This document shows, piece after piece, positions 1-11,935 of a stretch of 64,000 bases of DNA (positions are counted from its first letter, which is position 1; each line of letters begins with the position of its first letter). The notes under the pieces are model-generated. The model was not told the DNA's origin. It ran no database searches and was given only the letters and a program-made list of their open reading frames with translations. The position numbers and the translations under genes were made by a program. The DNA lies in contig NC_079881.1 of the NCBI RefSeq assembly GCF_029227915.1, forward strand, positions 20,003,501-20,067,500, read 5' to 3'. The DNA is from Hydractinia symbiolongicarpus. Its lineage: Eukaryota > Cnidaria > Hydrozoa > Anthoathecata > Hydractiniidae.

Positions 1-2255
1 AACAAATATAGGATAGAATAGTAATAATTATTTTAACTTTATAGAAGGAGTCTATTATAATGCACGTTTTAATGACTTCTTGACTGAGGGGTTACACAAG
101 GCTTTAAAGAGATAAATATAAACGTATAACTAAACCAATCTCTGAACTTATTTATGACCAAAGAGCTCTTATTTTCCTTTATCAGTGCAGTAGTACGTAG
201 TAAAACAACAGTAGCAGAACACAGTACCCGGCCTATATACATTATACAAACTTCAATGGTGAAGTTGATATGTATTGGCGAAAGTGAAAACACAGACCAA
301 GCTGTTTTTAAATCAACGACCATTAAATTAGCTCCCTGATAACAAATTTGCAAATGCCGTTTCTCTTAAGCTATGTTGATGGTTCGAACCCACAAAGACA
401 AGCTTTTATTTCTGCCAATAACTGCCATCAACCAAGCCTTGTAGGTAGATTACCTTCTTCAGGTCATATAAATCCTTAAACATCTCCTGGGTATAGTATT
501 ATGCATTATATAATTAATTTAAAACAAAATAACAGTGCAACAACTTTAGTAGTTGAGAGAATATTATTTTGTCCATTACTGTTTTCTGAATTGAATTTCT
601 GAATCGTAACTAAATAAACATGATACTTCATAAATGGACAAGTGTAATTACATTATTTCAAAAGTACGTACTCTTTCTTGCCATCCTTTAGCAAACTTTT
701 AGCAACCTGTCGTTCCTTTTCAAGGTTAAGATTTATCTGAAATAAAAAGTTTTTGAACTCTATAATTATTTATACTACTGAAGACTTCCAATAGCTGGAA
801 TGTAGCATTTTGCAACCTAATAAAGGTCCTACACTTAAATCACGTCGTTGCATGCACCCAGAAAGGTAGCCATTAGTCTAGTCCTCTAATTCCTAATGGA
901 CTACAACGTCCCAAGTCGTTTTCCCTTAGCGCCAGGCTATTAGACCATCCCTAACTATGTGCACAGGCCTCTTAAGGCTTTATTATGGCTTTTTAGAGCC
1001 TAATGCAGGGAATACACGTAAATCACTTGGTACCAGGTGGCCAAACATGTGGCCATCATTTTATATTTATATATTGTTTTGTTGTTTATTCTGACATGCT
1101 CGATTTTAAAAACTATGAATAATTCATAAACAGGTGAAGACAAAGCTGACACTATAACATTTGTGGAGAGTCGATACATTTTAAGTTTCTTTTAAATTGA
1201 ATTTACTGCTCTATGAAAAAAATTACCTTTTTTTGGTATTGTTTCAACTTATCTCTTTGTTGCTTTAGTGACTAAAAAACAAAAAAAAATGAAAGTACAT
1301 GTGTGCTGGGAAAGCAGTCTGACATAACTTTGTTACCATTGAGTGAAACAACATGCTTCTTTTTTTATTAAATGTGGTACAAAAACTTGGTTACCAGTAC
1401 AGCTTTATCTTGTTCTGTTATCCTGTTTGGTTGTTGCTTTGGATGATCAGCCTTTTTTTTAGAAAACAAACCTCCCATATTCTATACTTAGTTACTTAGT
1501 GTGGCATGACACTCTAAGTTATCTAAATAAAAATAAAAACAAATATAGGCGACTTTGTATTTCTACTTTAGGTAAGTAATTTGTGCAAAGTTGAAAGTTG
1601 TTTACTCTAAGATAAGAAATTTCTGCAGGAAGAAAATTTGGTAGAAAGTATATACATTAAATTTAGTGAAGAAAAATAAAGAGAAGGAGCAAAAAAAGGT
1701 TACTTTTGTTAGGGCTTTTAAGGGTAATTTTGAACAGAATTTATATTTCATGAGAATTAACTTTCACAAATAGCTTATTAGTGGAAATTGACAGGGAAAT
1801 TGTAAAAATGCTGTTATTAAATGGAGTTATTGACACAGGCATTTCTGCTTTTGCTTTCCCTGAACTTTTTTTGAAAGAAGTAAATATTTCAGGCTAACAT
1901 TTTTTAAGTTATTTCCAGCCCGTTTCTTACACGAGTGTATTTATAAGGACTTTAAATGAATTCAAACAAGCCAGAAAGAGGAATCTACACTCAATAATAG
2001 TTTAAATCTCAAACAATGTTTCAATGACAAGAAACTGACAGGAAAAGACCTCACTTCACGAAATCCTACCATCTTTTTTCCTGCTACGCAAATGCCAGAG
2101 CCAGAGAGCTTACCACTGAAGAGTAAACAAATAACATATATAATTCTTGCGGTCAGGTTCGCGAACATAATACTAGTCGAACCAATCACAGGCCAGATTT
2201 ATAAAATGATAGACAAATGCTGTAATCACAATGTTTTTGTGGTGTCATAAATACA
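1..2255. other. AT-rich stretch, no gene seen
   Basis: Both strands carry only short open frames without recognisable domains, and I found no set of exons joined by in-phase splice sites. Short complementary segments are visible near 860-960, but no element could be delimited. Nothing else can be supported here. Confidence 0.6.
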
Positions 2256-2544
2256 ATTCTTGGATCCAGGTTAACCTAAAAATTAGGGGCATATTTGGAT
2301 TCATCAGCAAAAATTTATATAACATATATAGGAAATTTAGAATACCAAAAAATTATTAGAACAGGATTTATTGTAATTTAAAGTTTTTAAATTCTATAAG
2401 AGTTTGACAATAATATCTAAGCTAAGAGTATAAACTTGAAAATTTGCATGTTTCCATAAATTTTGGTGATGAATTTAAATATGTTGGTCATTTTTGTTGA
2501 AAATGATCAGAAAATTTCAAGCATGTTAACCCGGATCCAAGAAT
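2256..2544. mobile_element. MITE-like inverted-repeat element, 289 bp
   Basis: The left end at 2256-2275 reads ATTCTTGGATCCAGGTTAAC. The right end at 2525-2544 is its reverse complement with one mismatch (ATTCTTGGATCCGGGTTAAC). The interior is AT-rich and has no coding potential. Matched 20-bp termini 289 bp apart fit a non-autonomous DNA transposon. No convincing target-site duplication is visible, so the superfamily cannot be assigned. Confidence 0.6.
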
Positions 2545-3240
2545 ACTGGAATTAGTCAAATTTTTAATATGTTTTAGATATATATATCTCTTAATCTTTG
2601 CCATTTTGCGAAATCTTAACACCGTTTTGCTTGTAAATTCTGTTTAAGATTTCTACTGTGAAGGTTTGACTGTGAAAAGTCCACTAATACCCCCACGGGA
2701 GAGCAATGGAGAAGAACATTCTGGCCACAAGAATTGAGAGGTGGTGGATGGATGTATCAATTTCTTAGTGTAAATTAACACTAAAATATGAAAAATCGAT
2801 ATGCAAGTGACCCCCTTAACAACAGATAAAATCTGCTATGCCTCTCACTATATCTCAATTGCAATTATGGGTATTATTGATGCAATATCTTTAGCCTGTC
2901 GTACAAAGTGAGTTTTTTCTTGAAATTCTGATCACTTGGCTTTCGTGTCAGTCTTGTAATCACCTGCATGTTTTGCCTGCCATACAAATTGTTTCCTCAT
3001 TTTATTCTAGTTTTCGTCCTTACCAGACCAATGTGGAGAAGGTGGATAAAAAAGCAACACGTGATAGAAACCTCAAAGGAGAAAAAAAAATTATTATTTA
3101 TTACAATTTATTAATATTTAAGTAATACTGATAATTTTTATGTGTTCGATAATGATTAACGTCGTTTGTATTTCACCGATTTTAATTTTAATAAATTTAT
3201 ATTTACATTCTGTTTTTTTTACTTCCTTTCCTGTGAAATT
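2545..3240. other. Non-coding stretch, nothing recognised
   Basis: No coding frame with a domain, no RNA gene and no clear repeat border were found. Confidence 0.5.
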
Positions 3241-3440
3241 CACTTAATGACGTTGTTTAAACGTTCTTAAATCACCATATAAGGTAACTTAAACGTTACA
3301 AACGGAACGTTGTTTGAACGCCCTGAAAAATGTGGTTATTGAATTTGCAAACGGTACGTTATTTGACCGTTAATTGAACGATCAAAATGACGTCTTTTGA
3401 ACGTTAAAAAAAACGTTCTTGTCCCCACTGGGTGTATATT
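3241..3440. repeat. AACGTT-rich dispersed repeat, probable transposon end
   Basis: About 200 bp carry a dense series of ACGTT/AACGT boxes in both orientations, for example near 3250, 3260, 3290, 3310, 3356, 3404 and 3411. The block ends in CCCCACTGGG near 3424. Internally repetitive short boxes next to such an end suggest a degraded MITE-like element. The opposite terminus was not found. Confidence 0.35.
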
Positions 3441-3491
3441 ACTTTCTATATATATGTATATATATTACTTTCTAGCTAGCTAGCTAACACC

Positions 3492-5255
3492 GAAGGAATT
3501 TGTACCTCAGTTTACCGTCGTCTGTTCCTCAGGTGTACCATGCAGGAAATTTTTCATTATTCATTAATTTGCTCCTCCGCCTAGCTAGCTTGAAAGACAA
3601 CCTCTGGAGACTGGGACACATATCCAAATGGGGCAAGGCTTGATCATACGACTTTGTATGGCACGCATTACCCTTCAAAATATTAATTAACACATTACAT
3701 TATTACATTTGAAAACATTAAAAAAAGAACACTTTCAATTGATTGTGACATCAATCGAAATTACGCAATAGCTTTTTTGAAATAGGATACATTGCGTATA
3801 TTTTATTTCTTTCTTTGTGAACTGTGATGAATATGTTCATCATTTATGTATATTGAATATTTAATTATTTTTTTCATTTATTTATTTTATTAATGTTTTA
3901 CTATAACTGGTTCAATAATTTTTTCATGCGCAGGGTTAAAGAATGTGGCTGGCGTCTTAAAATCAGAGGGTCAGCAAATAAAAGCATGGCGACATGCACA
4001 GTGATTCGAGTTGTTGTTGGAAATCCTAGTGATGATGGTGGTGTGGGTGGTGGGTGATGTGCGAAGCATATCAGAGGGGTTTATTAACATTCCTTTGAGT
4101 CAGATACAGATACAGATAATCTTTTCTGGGAATGAAAGTTTACAAAAAATAAGCTGAATAAATACAAGGAAGTATTAATAAACTATCACAACCAGCAGGG
4201 GACCTCTCAAAACAGCCCGAGGCCAGTTAAAAGATGCGAGTAGGACCCTGTAAAATCTCTGAACTAGCTCTGGGTTGCATGCAAAGAAAAAAATTGTACA
4301 AACTTCAATACCGTCCTAAAAAAAAAGAAGAAGAAGAAGAAGAGTGTGAAGAAGAAAAAGAAGACAAATAGCTGAGGTTGATATACCCGTACTAGTTTAA
4401 ATGTATTGTTCAAGAAAATAGTTCTTAAGATTAATTTTAAATACATTAAAAGATTGTGAGTTTCGAATTTGAACAGGAAGACTGTTCCAGAGAACTGGAC
4501 CAGTAACCCTAAACATATTGCCACCATAGTTTACAAGGTTAGACCATGATGAAGTGTAAGTAGGTCTGAAACAGTACCTAAATCAAAAATATTTTTCCTA
4601 TTAATCAATCTATTACTGCGTGTGTTGTAGTTGTGAATAAAATGAGTTAATGTAAACCATTCTAGAAAGTTAATAGGTGTTTCTTGTGATATAGTACGGT
4701 AGATAAAATTAGCAAAATGCAGTTTGAATACATCTTTAACTTTCAAAATGCGCAGTTCTTTAAAGAGCGGATTAGTTGGAGGTTATGGCCCAGGTGTGAT
4801 GGGATAGTTTGTCTAAGGACAGAATCACAAGCTGACCCCCAGACTTGAATGCCATAAACAATTCGAGAATAAATTAGACTATTATAAACATTTTTAAGCA
4901 CATTTATGTTCACAAATGGTCTTAGACATTAGACCTATGCTTCGACTAATTTTTTTAGACAGTACTGAGATATGTTGTTTCCAGTTTAAATGTTCATCAA
5001 CATAAACGCCAAGGTATTTAATACAATCACTTTGAGTGAATGCACAATTATTAAGTTTTAGAGTAACATTGTGATTGAGTTTTTTGTTGCCGTGAAAGAT
5101 AAGATAAAGATGTGAAAGACATCATTACTTTATATTTTCATTCTCTGGAGGGAAAGTAAAAACAATAATTTTTTTTTTTTAAATAATGAAATTTTTTATG
5201 CGGTGGTAAATATACATGCGGGCGGCCGACGGTAAACTGAGGTACGACTTCCTTT
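3492..5255. repeat. Inverted repeat pair flanking a LINE fragment
   Basis: A segment at 3492-3520 (core GTACCTCAGTTTACCGTCG) reappears as its reverse complement at 5227-5255. The 19-bp core is exact and the outer 10 bp are similar. The arms enclose about 1.7 kb that includes the minus-strand LINE remnant. They may be terminal repeats of a larger element carrying a nested LINE, or two opposed copies of one dispersed repeat. Confidence 0.5.
4098..5110 (-). mobile_element. 5'-truncated LINE (CR1/L2-like) reverse transcriptase remnant
   Basis: Read on the minus strand from 5110 down, the translation shows the end of a non-LTR reverse transcriptase: KYLGVYVDEHLNWKQHI, then a segment containing SRIVYGIQVWGSACDS, then NYNTRSNRL, and after a frame change GPVLWNSLPVQIR. 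The order matches the thumb and C-terminal region of CR1/L2-type elements. At least two frame changes break the coding sequence, so it is dead. The 3' end carries a short tandem of TATCTG (4098-4120 on the plus strand), like the microsatellite tails of L2/CR1 elements. The catalytic half of the enzyme is absent. Confidence 0.8.
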
Positions 5256-6129
5256 GGATGGCCTAACAACAACAAAAAAGTTAATTCGGTCCCCTGTTTT
5301 TTTGTTGTTTTTTAGTATGGATAAAGCAAGAGATCAAAACATTTGTAAGTCCACAGGTTACATTTAATTTATATAAGATTCAAAGTTTACCAAGAAGAAC
5401 TTTTGTTACTATTGGATTTTCTTTCAGTGCACTGCTCCTAGCTACCATTTTTGGATTACATAATGGCGTGTTCTGACCCGTATTCTACACACGACCTGTT
5501 TTGATGGGAGTTGACCGTATTGTCTATTCTCGATTTCAAAACCTCGGTCAATTTTGGGGCAACGGATAACACGAGTCTGGATCATGGCGAACGCATTATG
5601 TGAGAAGCCTTAACCATAAAAAAATTAAATAAATAAGCAAAAAATAGTAAATTAATAAAAAAATAAAATAAAAATGGAATTGGAAGAGTGTATCATTAAT
5701 ATGTTCTTCCGATCGAAAATATTTTTCGGATGATACTACTCTCATAACCCGAAATATATTTTCAGAATGAGCTAATCATTGTTGTTGTTTCTTATAACAC
5801 CACATTGAAAGTGAGACTTTTTTACATGTTGGCGAATTTAATTCGAATATATTTTATTTTAAAGCATTTAGAAGAATTTTAGAAAGTATTTATTATTATC
5901 AGAATATTTAAACAGGATGCAAAGCGTCAGCTACGTAAAATTTTATATAAAATTTACTACTGTTATCAATGCTAGTCCTGTGAACATAAAAGTATAAAAG
6001 TATAAAGTAAAACTTAAAAGGTTAGTGGGAAAAACCAACCCTGCTCTCAAGGCCATTTTCTCTTGAGATCTAGAGTAAGTGGGAAAACGATCCTGGGATA
6101 GAGGATGGTTAAAATGTTTCAATTGTAAA
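5256..6129. other. AT-rich stretch, no gene seen
   Basis: No recognisable coding or RNA feature was found, only A/T-rich low-complexity runs around 5600-5680. Confidence 0.5.
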
Positions 6130-6500
6130 TTGACTATAAGATTCCACTTTTCTAATACCTAGTCGAAGATCGTTAAATATTTTAGCTCCTGCATAAGCAA
6201 AAGACTGTTTTCCTAATTCAAGTTTGACTTTAGTTAAAGATAATTAACTCCTATATGTATCGAGCTCAAATCTTCGTCTAGGGGCTTGGAAATAGCAAAA
6301 TACGATTTATTCGCGTAATAACGGAATACGCAAAGAGTGAACGATATTACCACTTTTTGAGACTTTATGTACAGGATGTTTAGGTCGCATTGATATAGAA
6401 AACACCTGTTTCGCTTGGGTACATAACATTTTGTACTTAATAAATTAGAAACGCTGGAAGGTTCAAAAAGGGACAACTTTGACGTGGTTTGACGTTGTTC
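6130..6500 (-). mobile_element. Decayed LINE C-terminal remnant
   Basis: On the minus strand, 6240 down to about 6150 encodes KQSFAYAGAKIFNDLR followed by an IRK-ES segment. This is the conserved tail of many non-LTR reverse transcriptases (pattern G-SF-Y-GAK-FN-LP-IR-S). Upstream sequence to about 6500 is plausibly the same protein with stops and frame changes. No catalytic motif remains. It immediately precedes the plus-strand CXC gene and is unrelated to it. Confidence 0.5.
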
Positions 6501-6589
6501 TTGAACAGGGAGTTTAACCAAGGCTACCCTAGTCTGTATATATATATATATTTGAATAAAAACTTGCTATTATGTGGGATATACCAAAC

Positions 6590-8335
6590 ATGCAAGATAA
6601 TGATGACGAGGATGATATACCCATTGGTAATTTGTTTGCAAGAAGGATGTTATCCAGGCCCACAACAACAAGAAGGTAGCTATAGCTAAAACAGTATTTA
6701 TAGCTAGCTAGATGTAGGTAGAGCCAATTTTAATACAATACATCACTAGTCAAATGTAATATAAAAAATATATATATTCCAATAATAAATTTAGTTAGCT
6801 ATGACATACATAAAACTAGTTACATAGCTAGGTAGTTAACATATTGGTAGCTTATATTTAGCTAAACAAAAATGATTATTTATAGTTTATTGTATAATTT
6901 ATAGTTACAGAAATCCAAAGTCGTCAAACAACTCCGTAACTGACTATGCTGATCAAGATTTGTCAAGTGAGATCAATGCCATAATTGGTGGCGCCCCAGT
7001 TATTGAAACAAAATGTAGTTGCAAAGGTTCCTGCCAAAAAAGGTGTGACTGTCGTAAAATTGGGGTAAAATGCACAGTTGGATTTTGCCTATGTGATCCA
7101 TGTAAATGCAAAAACTTCAGAGAGCAGGTGAAAAATTTTAAACAATAATTGTTTACCTTGCTACCCATTTTGGTAAAAGTACGTATACACTTGAAGACTA
7201 AATTACAAAGCACTTACATTATATAGCGTAAAAATTATCAATGTGATTATGGTATGGCTTTGCTTTTAGGCTGCTGTAGTTAGTTCAAATTTAGTAGATG
7301 GGAATAGTTACAATGATACAACTAGTAATGGATCAACAGAACCAGAAGTCAGTATATACATTATAGCTTGCAATAAAAAACTTAAATTATAAGACTAATG
7401 TAGTAACATTTTCAATATATATATATATAGGATGCAGTGGAAAATATTTCCTGTAAGTGCAAAGGTCGTTGTATCCGATGTCCTTGCAGAAATAATGGCA
7501 GCAATTGTGATGATCAGTTTTGTGCTTGTGACATAACAAAATGTAAAAATAAAAACGAAATAGTAAGTACCAGCACATTTCTGTGTATAATACCTATAAA
7601 ACAAAATATAAAAAAGTGTTAATAAGTATTTATATGTGTATATGGAATATGGTAGGTCACATCCAATAGAAAACGAAAATATATTAGACCGGCTGATGTT
7701 GGTGATTTATTATCAAAAAGATCAGCAGACACAAAGGATGAATGTGTTGTATGTATTTTTTTTTGATTATATACTTTAACCTTATCCACATCCATTATTA
7801 GTATATATATTAAATTTATATTGGCATTAAATTTCAGAAGTATTGTGAAAGTCTTCAAAGCGAACAGTTAAGAGAAATATTAGCTGATATGGCAGAAAAA
7901 TCACCGAGCACTTGGAAATTAGTGAAATCTGACATTGAGGGCCATGGTAATAGGAGAAGGACAGAGGACACCCCAGGCTGGTGTGTATGTGGCCAATGTA
8001 TAGAAATGGAAGAAGAAAGGGATCAAGTTTGCTGCCAAAATAATATAAAGAACCATGAAAATGCTGAATTCAGGCATCTTATTCTTGATGACAGGGTTCT
8101 AGACCTTGCAATGCGTGGAAACAGTGATTGGCTTCAGTACCCATTTGATCCTGAAGAAAATGCTTGCTGGCGATACACTGCCTATCGGCAGTACATAATG
8201 TGGTTTTGGGGACACTTAGGTAGTGGTAATAGAAAAGTCATACCCTCTTGCATTTTACGAAAAATCAGAGAACGTTTTCCTTCTGTAGATGGAATTTACA
8301 GAGGTTTTATGGATAGGTATGAGGCTTTACGATAA
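6590..8335 (+). CDS. CXC-CXC-P2X7 ballast domain protein, 6 exons
   Basis: Modelled exons are 6590-6675, 6911-7127, 7270-7347, 7431-7562, 7656-7748 and 7838-8335. All introns are GT-AG, phases agree, and the product is 367 residues. An in-frame ATG at 6572 would add six. The N-terminus is acidic. Two cysteine clusters of CXC type lie near residues 64-98 (CSCKGSCQKRCDC, then CLCDPCKC) and 134-167 (CKCKGRCIRCPC, then CACDITKC). A short basic linker (NRKRKY) follows. The last exon, from about residue 215, matches the cytoplasmic ballast of P2X7 receptors: PGWCVCGQC, then CC, then AYRQYIMWFWG, IPSCILRKIRERFPS and a YRGF tail. In P2X7 this domain binds zinc and guanine nucleotide. No channel or membrane segment is present. 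CXC clusters are known to bind DNA, so a nuclear role is plausible inference. The gene runs convergently into a transposase gene, so it may be transposon cargo. Confidence 0.85.
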
Positions 8336-8394
8336 AATATAAAATAATGAAAAATATAGGCAGAAAAACTACACTACATACCAACAGATAAGAG

Positions 8395-10557
8395 TTATTG
8401 GAGTTTCATTTCTTCTCTTGCTTGATGTTTTTCAAGTAATAATTCCATGGGAGGAGCAGTTGTTGCAGCAATATTTTGACGTAATGCTTTAGTACATTCT
8501 CGTCCAATCCCTACGCGATTAACATTTCCCCTGTCAACATGACGTCTCCATAGTATTTCTGCCATGAGTCCTATAATGCACATATATAGATATACATTTT
8601 TATTCCTTTTTTATATATACATATATTTTACCATATGTTTTAGTTTTACATAATTTTATTATTGTATAACTATTGTTAAGATAATAAACGTTAGTTGAAC
8701 TTAGAACATACTTCGTATATAGATATAGTCCTTTGGTTTAGGTACTGCTACTAAAAACCATTGCTTTGTCCTCTTTCCATATCTGCGGACATAAACAAGT
8801 GAACCATCTTTTTTTTGAAGCTGTCCTCGATTTAAATGACCGTTAAAGTCCAAATATGCTAATTGATGTCTGGTGATGTAAGCATCATTTTTGTACCCAA
8901 TGCGCTTTGGACAGTAGGCTAACACTAAGTTATGAAATGCCTAAATAAAAGTACAAATCTTAGTAAGAAAACTCCTGTCCACATAGCGTATTTTTTTAAT
9001 TTATTACATATACAACATGTAACATAAAATATATTACAGTAACTTTTTATAACAAAATATATCAGTGTTAGTAACTCCTTTTACAATGTTTACCTCTAAA
9101 AGACCTGTGTGTCGATTTTTGGTGTAATATGCAAAGCTTTTTAGCCAAGAACTTTTCATGACATGCTTTCGAATAATTTCCATAGATGGTCCTGTTGGAT
9201 CTAACCAAGTTTTTCCTTCAGTAGGTTCTTCCATAGGTTCGTGTTCGCATTGTAAATGGTCACCAGTTATATGCTTAAGTAAACGCATCCAAAGAACTCG
9301 CATTTTTAATTCATCCTCTTCACAGTGTGAGCAACAATACCAAAAGTGATTCCTTATGGGTGCCAACCAAGGATTAATAAGTGGCTGCAGTTGTTTTTTC
9401 TTGGAGACCTATAGTTCATATTATATTTGTACACTATTGTAGTTTGTATAATATATTTCTGATGGGTATAAAAAAGTTATGTTATATACCTCCTGAGAGA
9501 TTTTTTTTGTTATTTTTCCTGCCTTATGCCATACATCTAAACTGTGATGTGTTGCTTTCAATATTGGTTCTTTTTCTACAAGTTAATTCAATAGAATGTT
9601 GAGAACTGCTAGAAAAAAAGTTTAAATATATATATATTTAAAAATCCTGACTTACTCATCAAGCACTTTATAGTTGCATGAGCATCAGTGCATATTTCAT
9701 CAATTCTGAGATCCTTTTTGCTGATTAAGTATTTCATACCTTTCATAAATAAGTGTACTTCTAACTTCGTGGACTGAAGATTGACCTATCAATATTTTTT
9801 TTAGTTTACAAGTGTTTTGAATTACTCATGCAATCAAAATAGCAAATATCTTACTACCTCTCTTTTGTCACCAAATTGCATCATAACTAATTTTTTAGAT
9901 TGATGATCCATGAAGGTATAGGTACCCTTGGTAGCAGACCAACCAGGGGAATCTAGCTGGCAGTCACCACAAATGATAACTTCGTCTTGATGGGACATGC
10001 TTTCAATAATGTCATGTTCTATATCATCATAAGTCTGTTGCACTGCTGGACTTACATATAATTTTTGATTTTTATAAAAGGTTGAAATATTAGGTTTTCC
10101 AAGTTGGACGAATTTGCAAAATCTTGAAAATTGATTTATTTGACCACCTGACAATACTAAAGCACTTTCGACAATATAATTAATAACGAACCCTGAACCA
10201 TATATGGGAGATGAATACCAAAAGTCTTTGTGACCTTTTAGACATTTCCAAGTTAACTTGATAGTATATCCTGAACATAATGTGAATATGTTAAGTTTGC
10301 TATTTATTTAGCAATAAAACATATATTATATATAGAGAGGATCTGTTCATACCTATATAAAAGCTCTCTATGTTAACAATTTGTGCATTACAGTCTTTTT
10401 CATGACAGGTATCCCCTAACAAGTATTCTAACTGTCTAGTTGATGCAATGCATTTAGGATCGTCAATTTTTTGAAATTCGTCATCCAAACTTCCATAATT
10501 ACACCTAGAACACCAATACTTTTGGCAAAACACTTGACAAACATTTGCACAATTCAT
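8395..10557 (-). CDS. Probable DDE-type transposase, 7 exons
   Basis: Minus-strand exons are 10557-10353, 10270-9858, 9785-9656, 9575-9490, 9408-9094, 8940-8712 and 8570-8395. All introns are GT-AG, all phases agree, and 517 residues run without a stop. Conserved blocks in order are paired cysteines near the start, CGDCQLDSPG (Asp171, Asp175), CTDAHATI (Asp240, His242), LDVWHKAGKI, WYCCSHC, HTGLLE joined across an intron to AFHNLVLAYCPKR, then RHQLAYLDFNGH. These blocks recall a large family of uncharacterised animal proteins that look like cut-and-paste transposases, possibly related to Kolobok. That placement is from memory and needs a search. I chose the ATG at 10557 because an in-frame stop lies just upstream and no splice acceptor lies between it and the tRNA-like sequence. 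The stop lies 59 bp from the stop of the convergent CXC-ballast gene. Confidence 0.8.
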
Positions 10558-10586
10558 ATTTTTTTAAATAAATATACAGTATAGAA

Positions 10587-10656
10587 GGGACTGGGAGGGA
10601 TTCGAACCCTCAATTAACGCTAAGCGTTTTCTCTACCAATTGAGATACACCAGCCC
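10587..10656 (-). tRNA. tRNA-like sequence, probably a pseudo-tRNA
   Basis: The 70-nt minus-strand sequence starts GGGCTGG and ends CCAGTCC plus C, which gives a 7-bp acceptor stem with one G-U pair. It has a perfect T arm (GAGGG, loop TTCGAAT, CCCTC) with an intact B box, and a D-like arm (TCTC/GAGA around AATTGGTA). Two extra bases precede the D stem, and the anticodon region folds as AACGC-TTA-GCGTT instead of a 5-bp stem with a 7-base loop. TTAGC would resemble an alanine AGC loop. The damaged anticodon arm suggests a degraded tRNA or the head of a tRNA-derived SINE. Confidence 0.5.
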
Positions 10657-10685
10657 TATAGCCATAACTTAATTTAAATATTTAC

Positions 10686-11928
10686 CTAATATATGGATCT
10701 GATGCCAAGTCAGGATATTCAATTTCGTCATCACCAATGTCTTCCTGCCCTTCTGTTTCTTGGGCAATTAATTCTTCAACATCATCCAATGTCACATCCA
10801 AGGCTGAAACATCATCGTGGCTACAAGTAAAATATATATAAATACACAAATGATTATGTATATACCTTATTAACCCATAAACAATCTATATATACCTTGT
10901 ATCATTTCCAATATCTTGGTCATCATTAAAATTTATTTTAGTTGGCTTTGCAGATCTAATTTAATAAAATAAAGCTTCTAAGAAAGCATTCAATTAGTAA
11001 GGACAAACATAATTAAAATTAATGTGTACCTTTTAAAACAGATAGAATGCTTTGGTTCTAAATGTGGTGTTGATTGGTTTAAAGGCCTAGTGAAAAATAA
11101 AATATGTATGAAAACATTGGCAAAAGACTTGCACCTGCAAACAGTAAAGCTTTAAAATCACATATAGCTATATATATATCATGCTTTCCAGAAACAAATC
11201 AGCCAGCTACTCTTGTAGCTATATAATTTACAAATTTGCTGTATATACTTTAATATTTCCATCGATGGGAAATTTGAATCTTTTTTAGTACATTCAATCT
11301 CCATTTCAGTTTTAGCCTTTTTTGAGCTAACAATAACAGCACGTGGTGTATCATTAGGACCAGTTATTGAAGACTTTGTGTTACTGCTGCTATCATATGT
11401 TGGCGAAAGTAAGCATGAGAGAGGTGAAGTAAAAGAAGTCGATGAATCTTTAGACGAGCTACTTGATGACTGTCTTTTCTTTTTTAGTACTACAACTTCA
11501 CCTAAATAAATAAAATAAAATTTTATGTAACTTTCTATAGCTAGCTAGAAGCCATCATGTCAATAACTATTTTTATAAGATATCTGATGTTTCTTTTTAC
11601 TTTTATACTAACTAAACTTAGCTGGCTAGGCAGTCTGACAATCTGATTAAAGTTAGATCACAGTTTGCAATTATTTTCTTACTGCATGGAGTATGCACCA
11701 TTCTCTTTGAAGAGTTTAGTAACATAATACTGTTTCTGGAATCTTTATTGTGGTGTGCCCTCAAAACTTCATGAACCCAAGTGAAGAAATCTTGGTTGTA
11801 TAAAAACTTTAACTCTTCTTTTAGACGTATTAAGTTCTCGTAGCACTCCTTTGCCTTCTCTCCAGTTCCAAGGTAAACTCTATACTTGCTTCCCCTAACA
11901 ATCTTTGGTGCTTTTGAGGAGCTAGTGT
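10686..11928 (-). CDS. Upstream exon set, 5'-truncated, unknown product
   Basis: Five minus-strand exons join in phase: 11928-11683 (partial at its 5' end), 11501-11249, 11086-11030, 10955-10896 and 10820-10686. The first encodes a basic, helical-looking segment (PKIVRGSKYRVYLGTGEKAK, then DFFTWVHEVLRAHH). The second is a Ser-rich linker starting with KKKRQSSSSSSKDS. The rest is acidic and low-complexity (LDVTLDDVEELIAQE, EDIGDDEIEYPDL). I do not recognise a domain. These are probably the N-terminal exons of the downstream transposase gene. The last donor (phase 2) has no matching acceptor before 10557, where the tRNA-like sequence lies. The 5' end runs into the doubled motif at 11936-11972 with no start codon in view. 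Confidence 0.6.
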
Positions 11929-11935
11929 GGTAGAA

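Noticed and set aside
154-353. Overlapping frames near the window start
   Set aside because: Both are short, have no recognisable motif and lack splice partners.
6953-7213. Minus-strand 86-codon frame opposite the first CXC cluster
   Set aside because: It is the antisense shadow of exon 2 of the CXC-ballast gene, which has clear cysteine motifs and matching splice phases.
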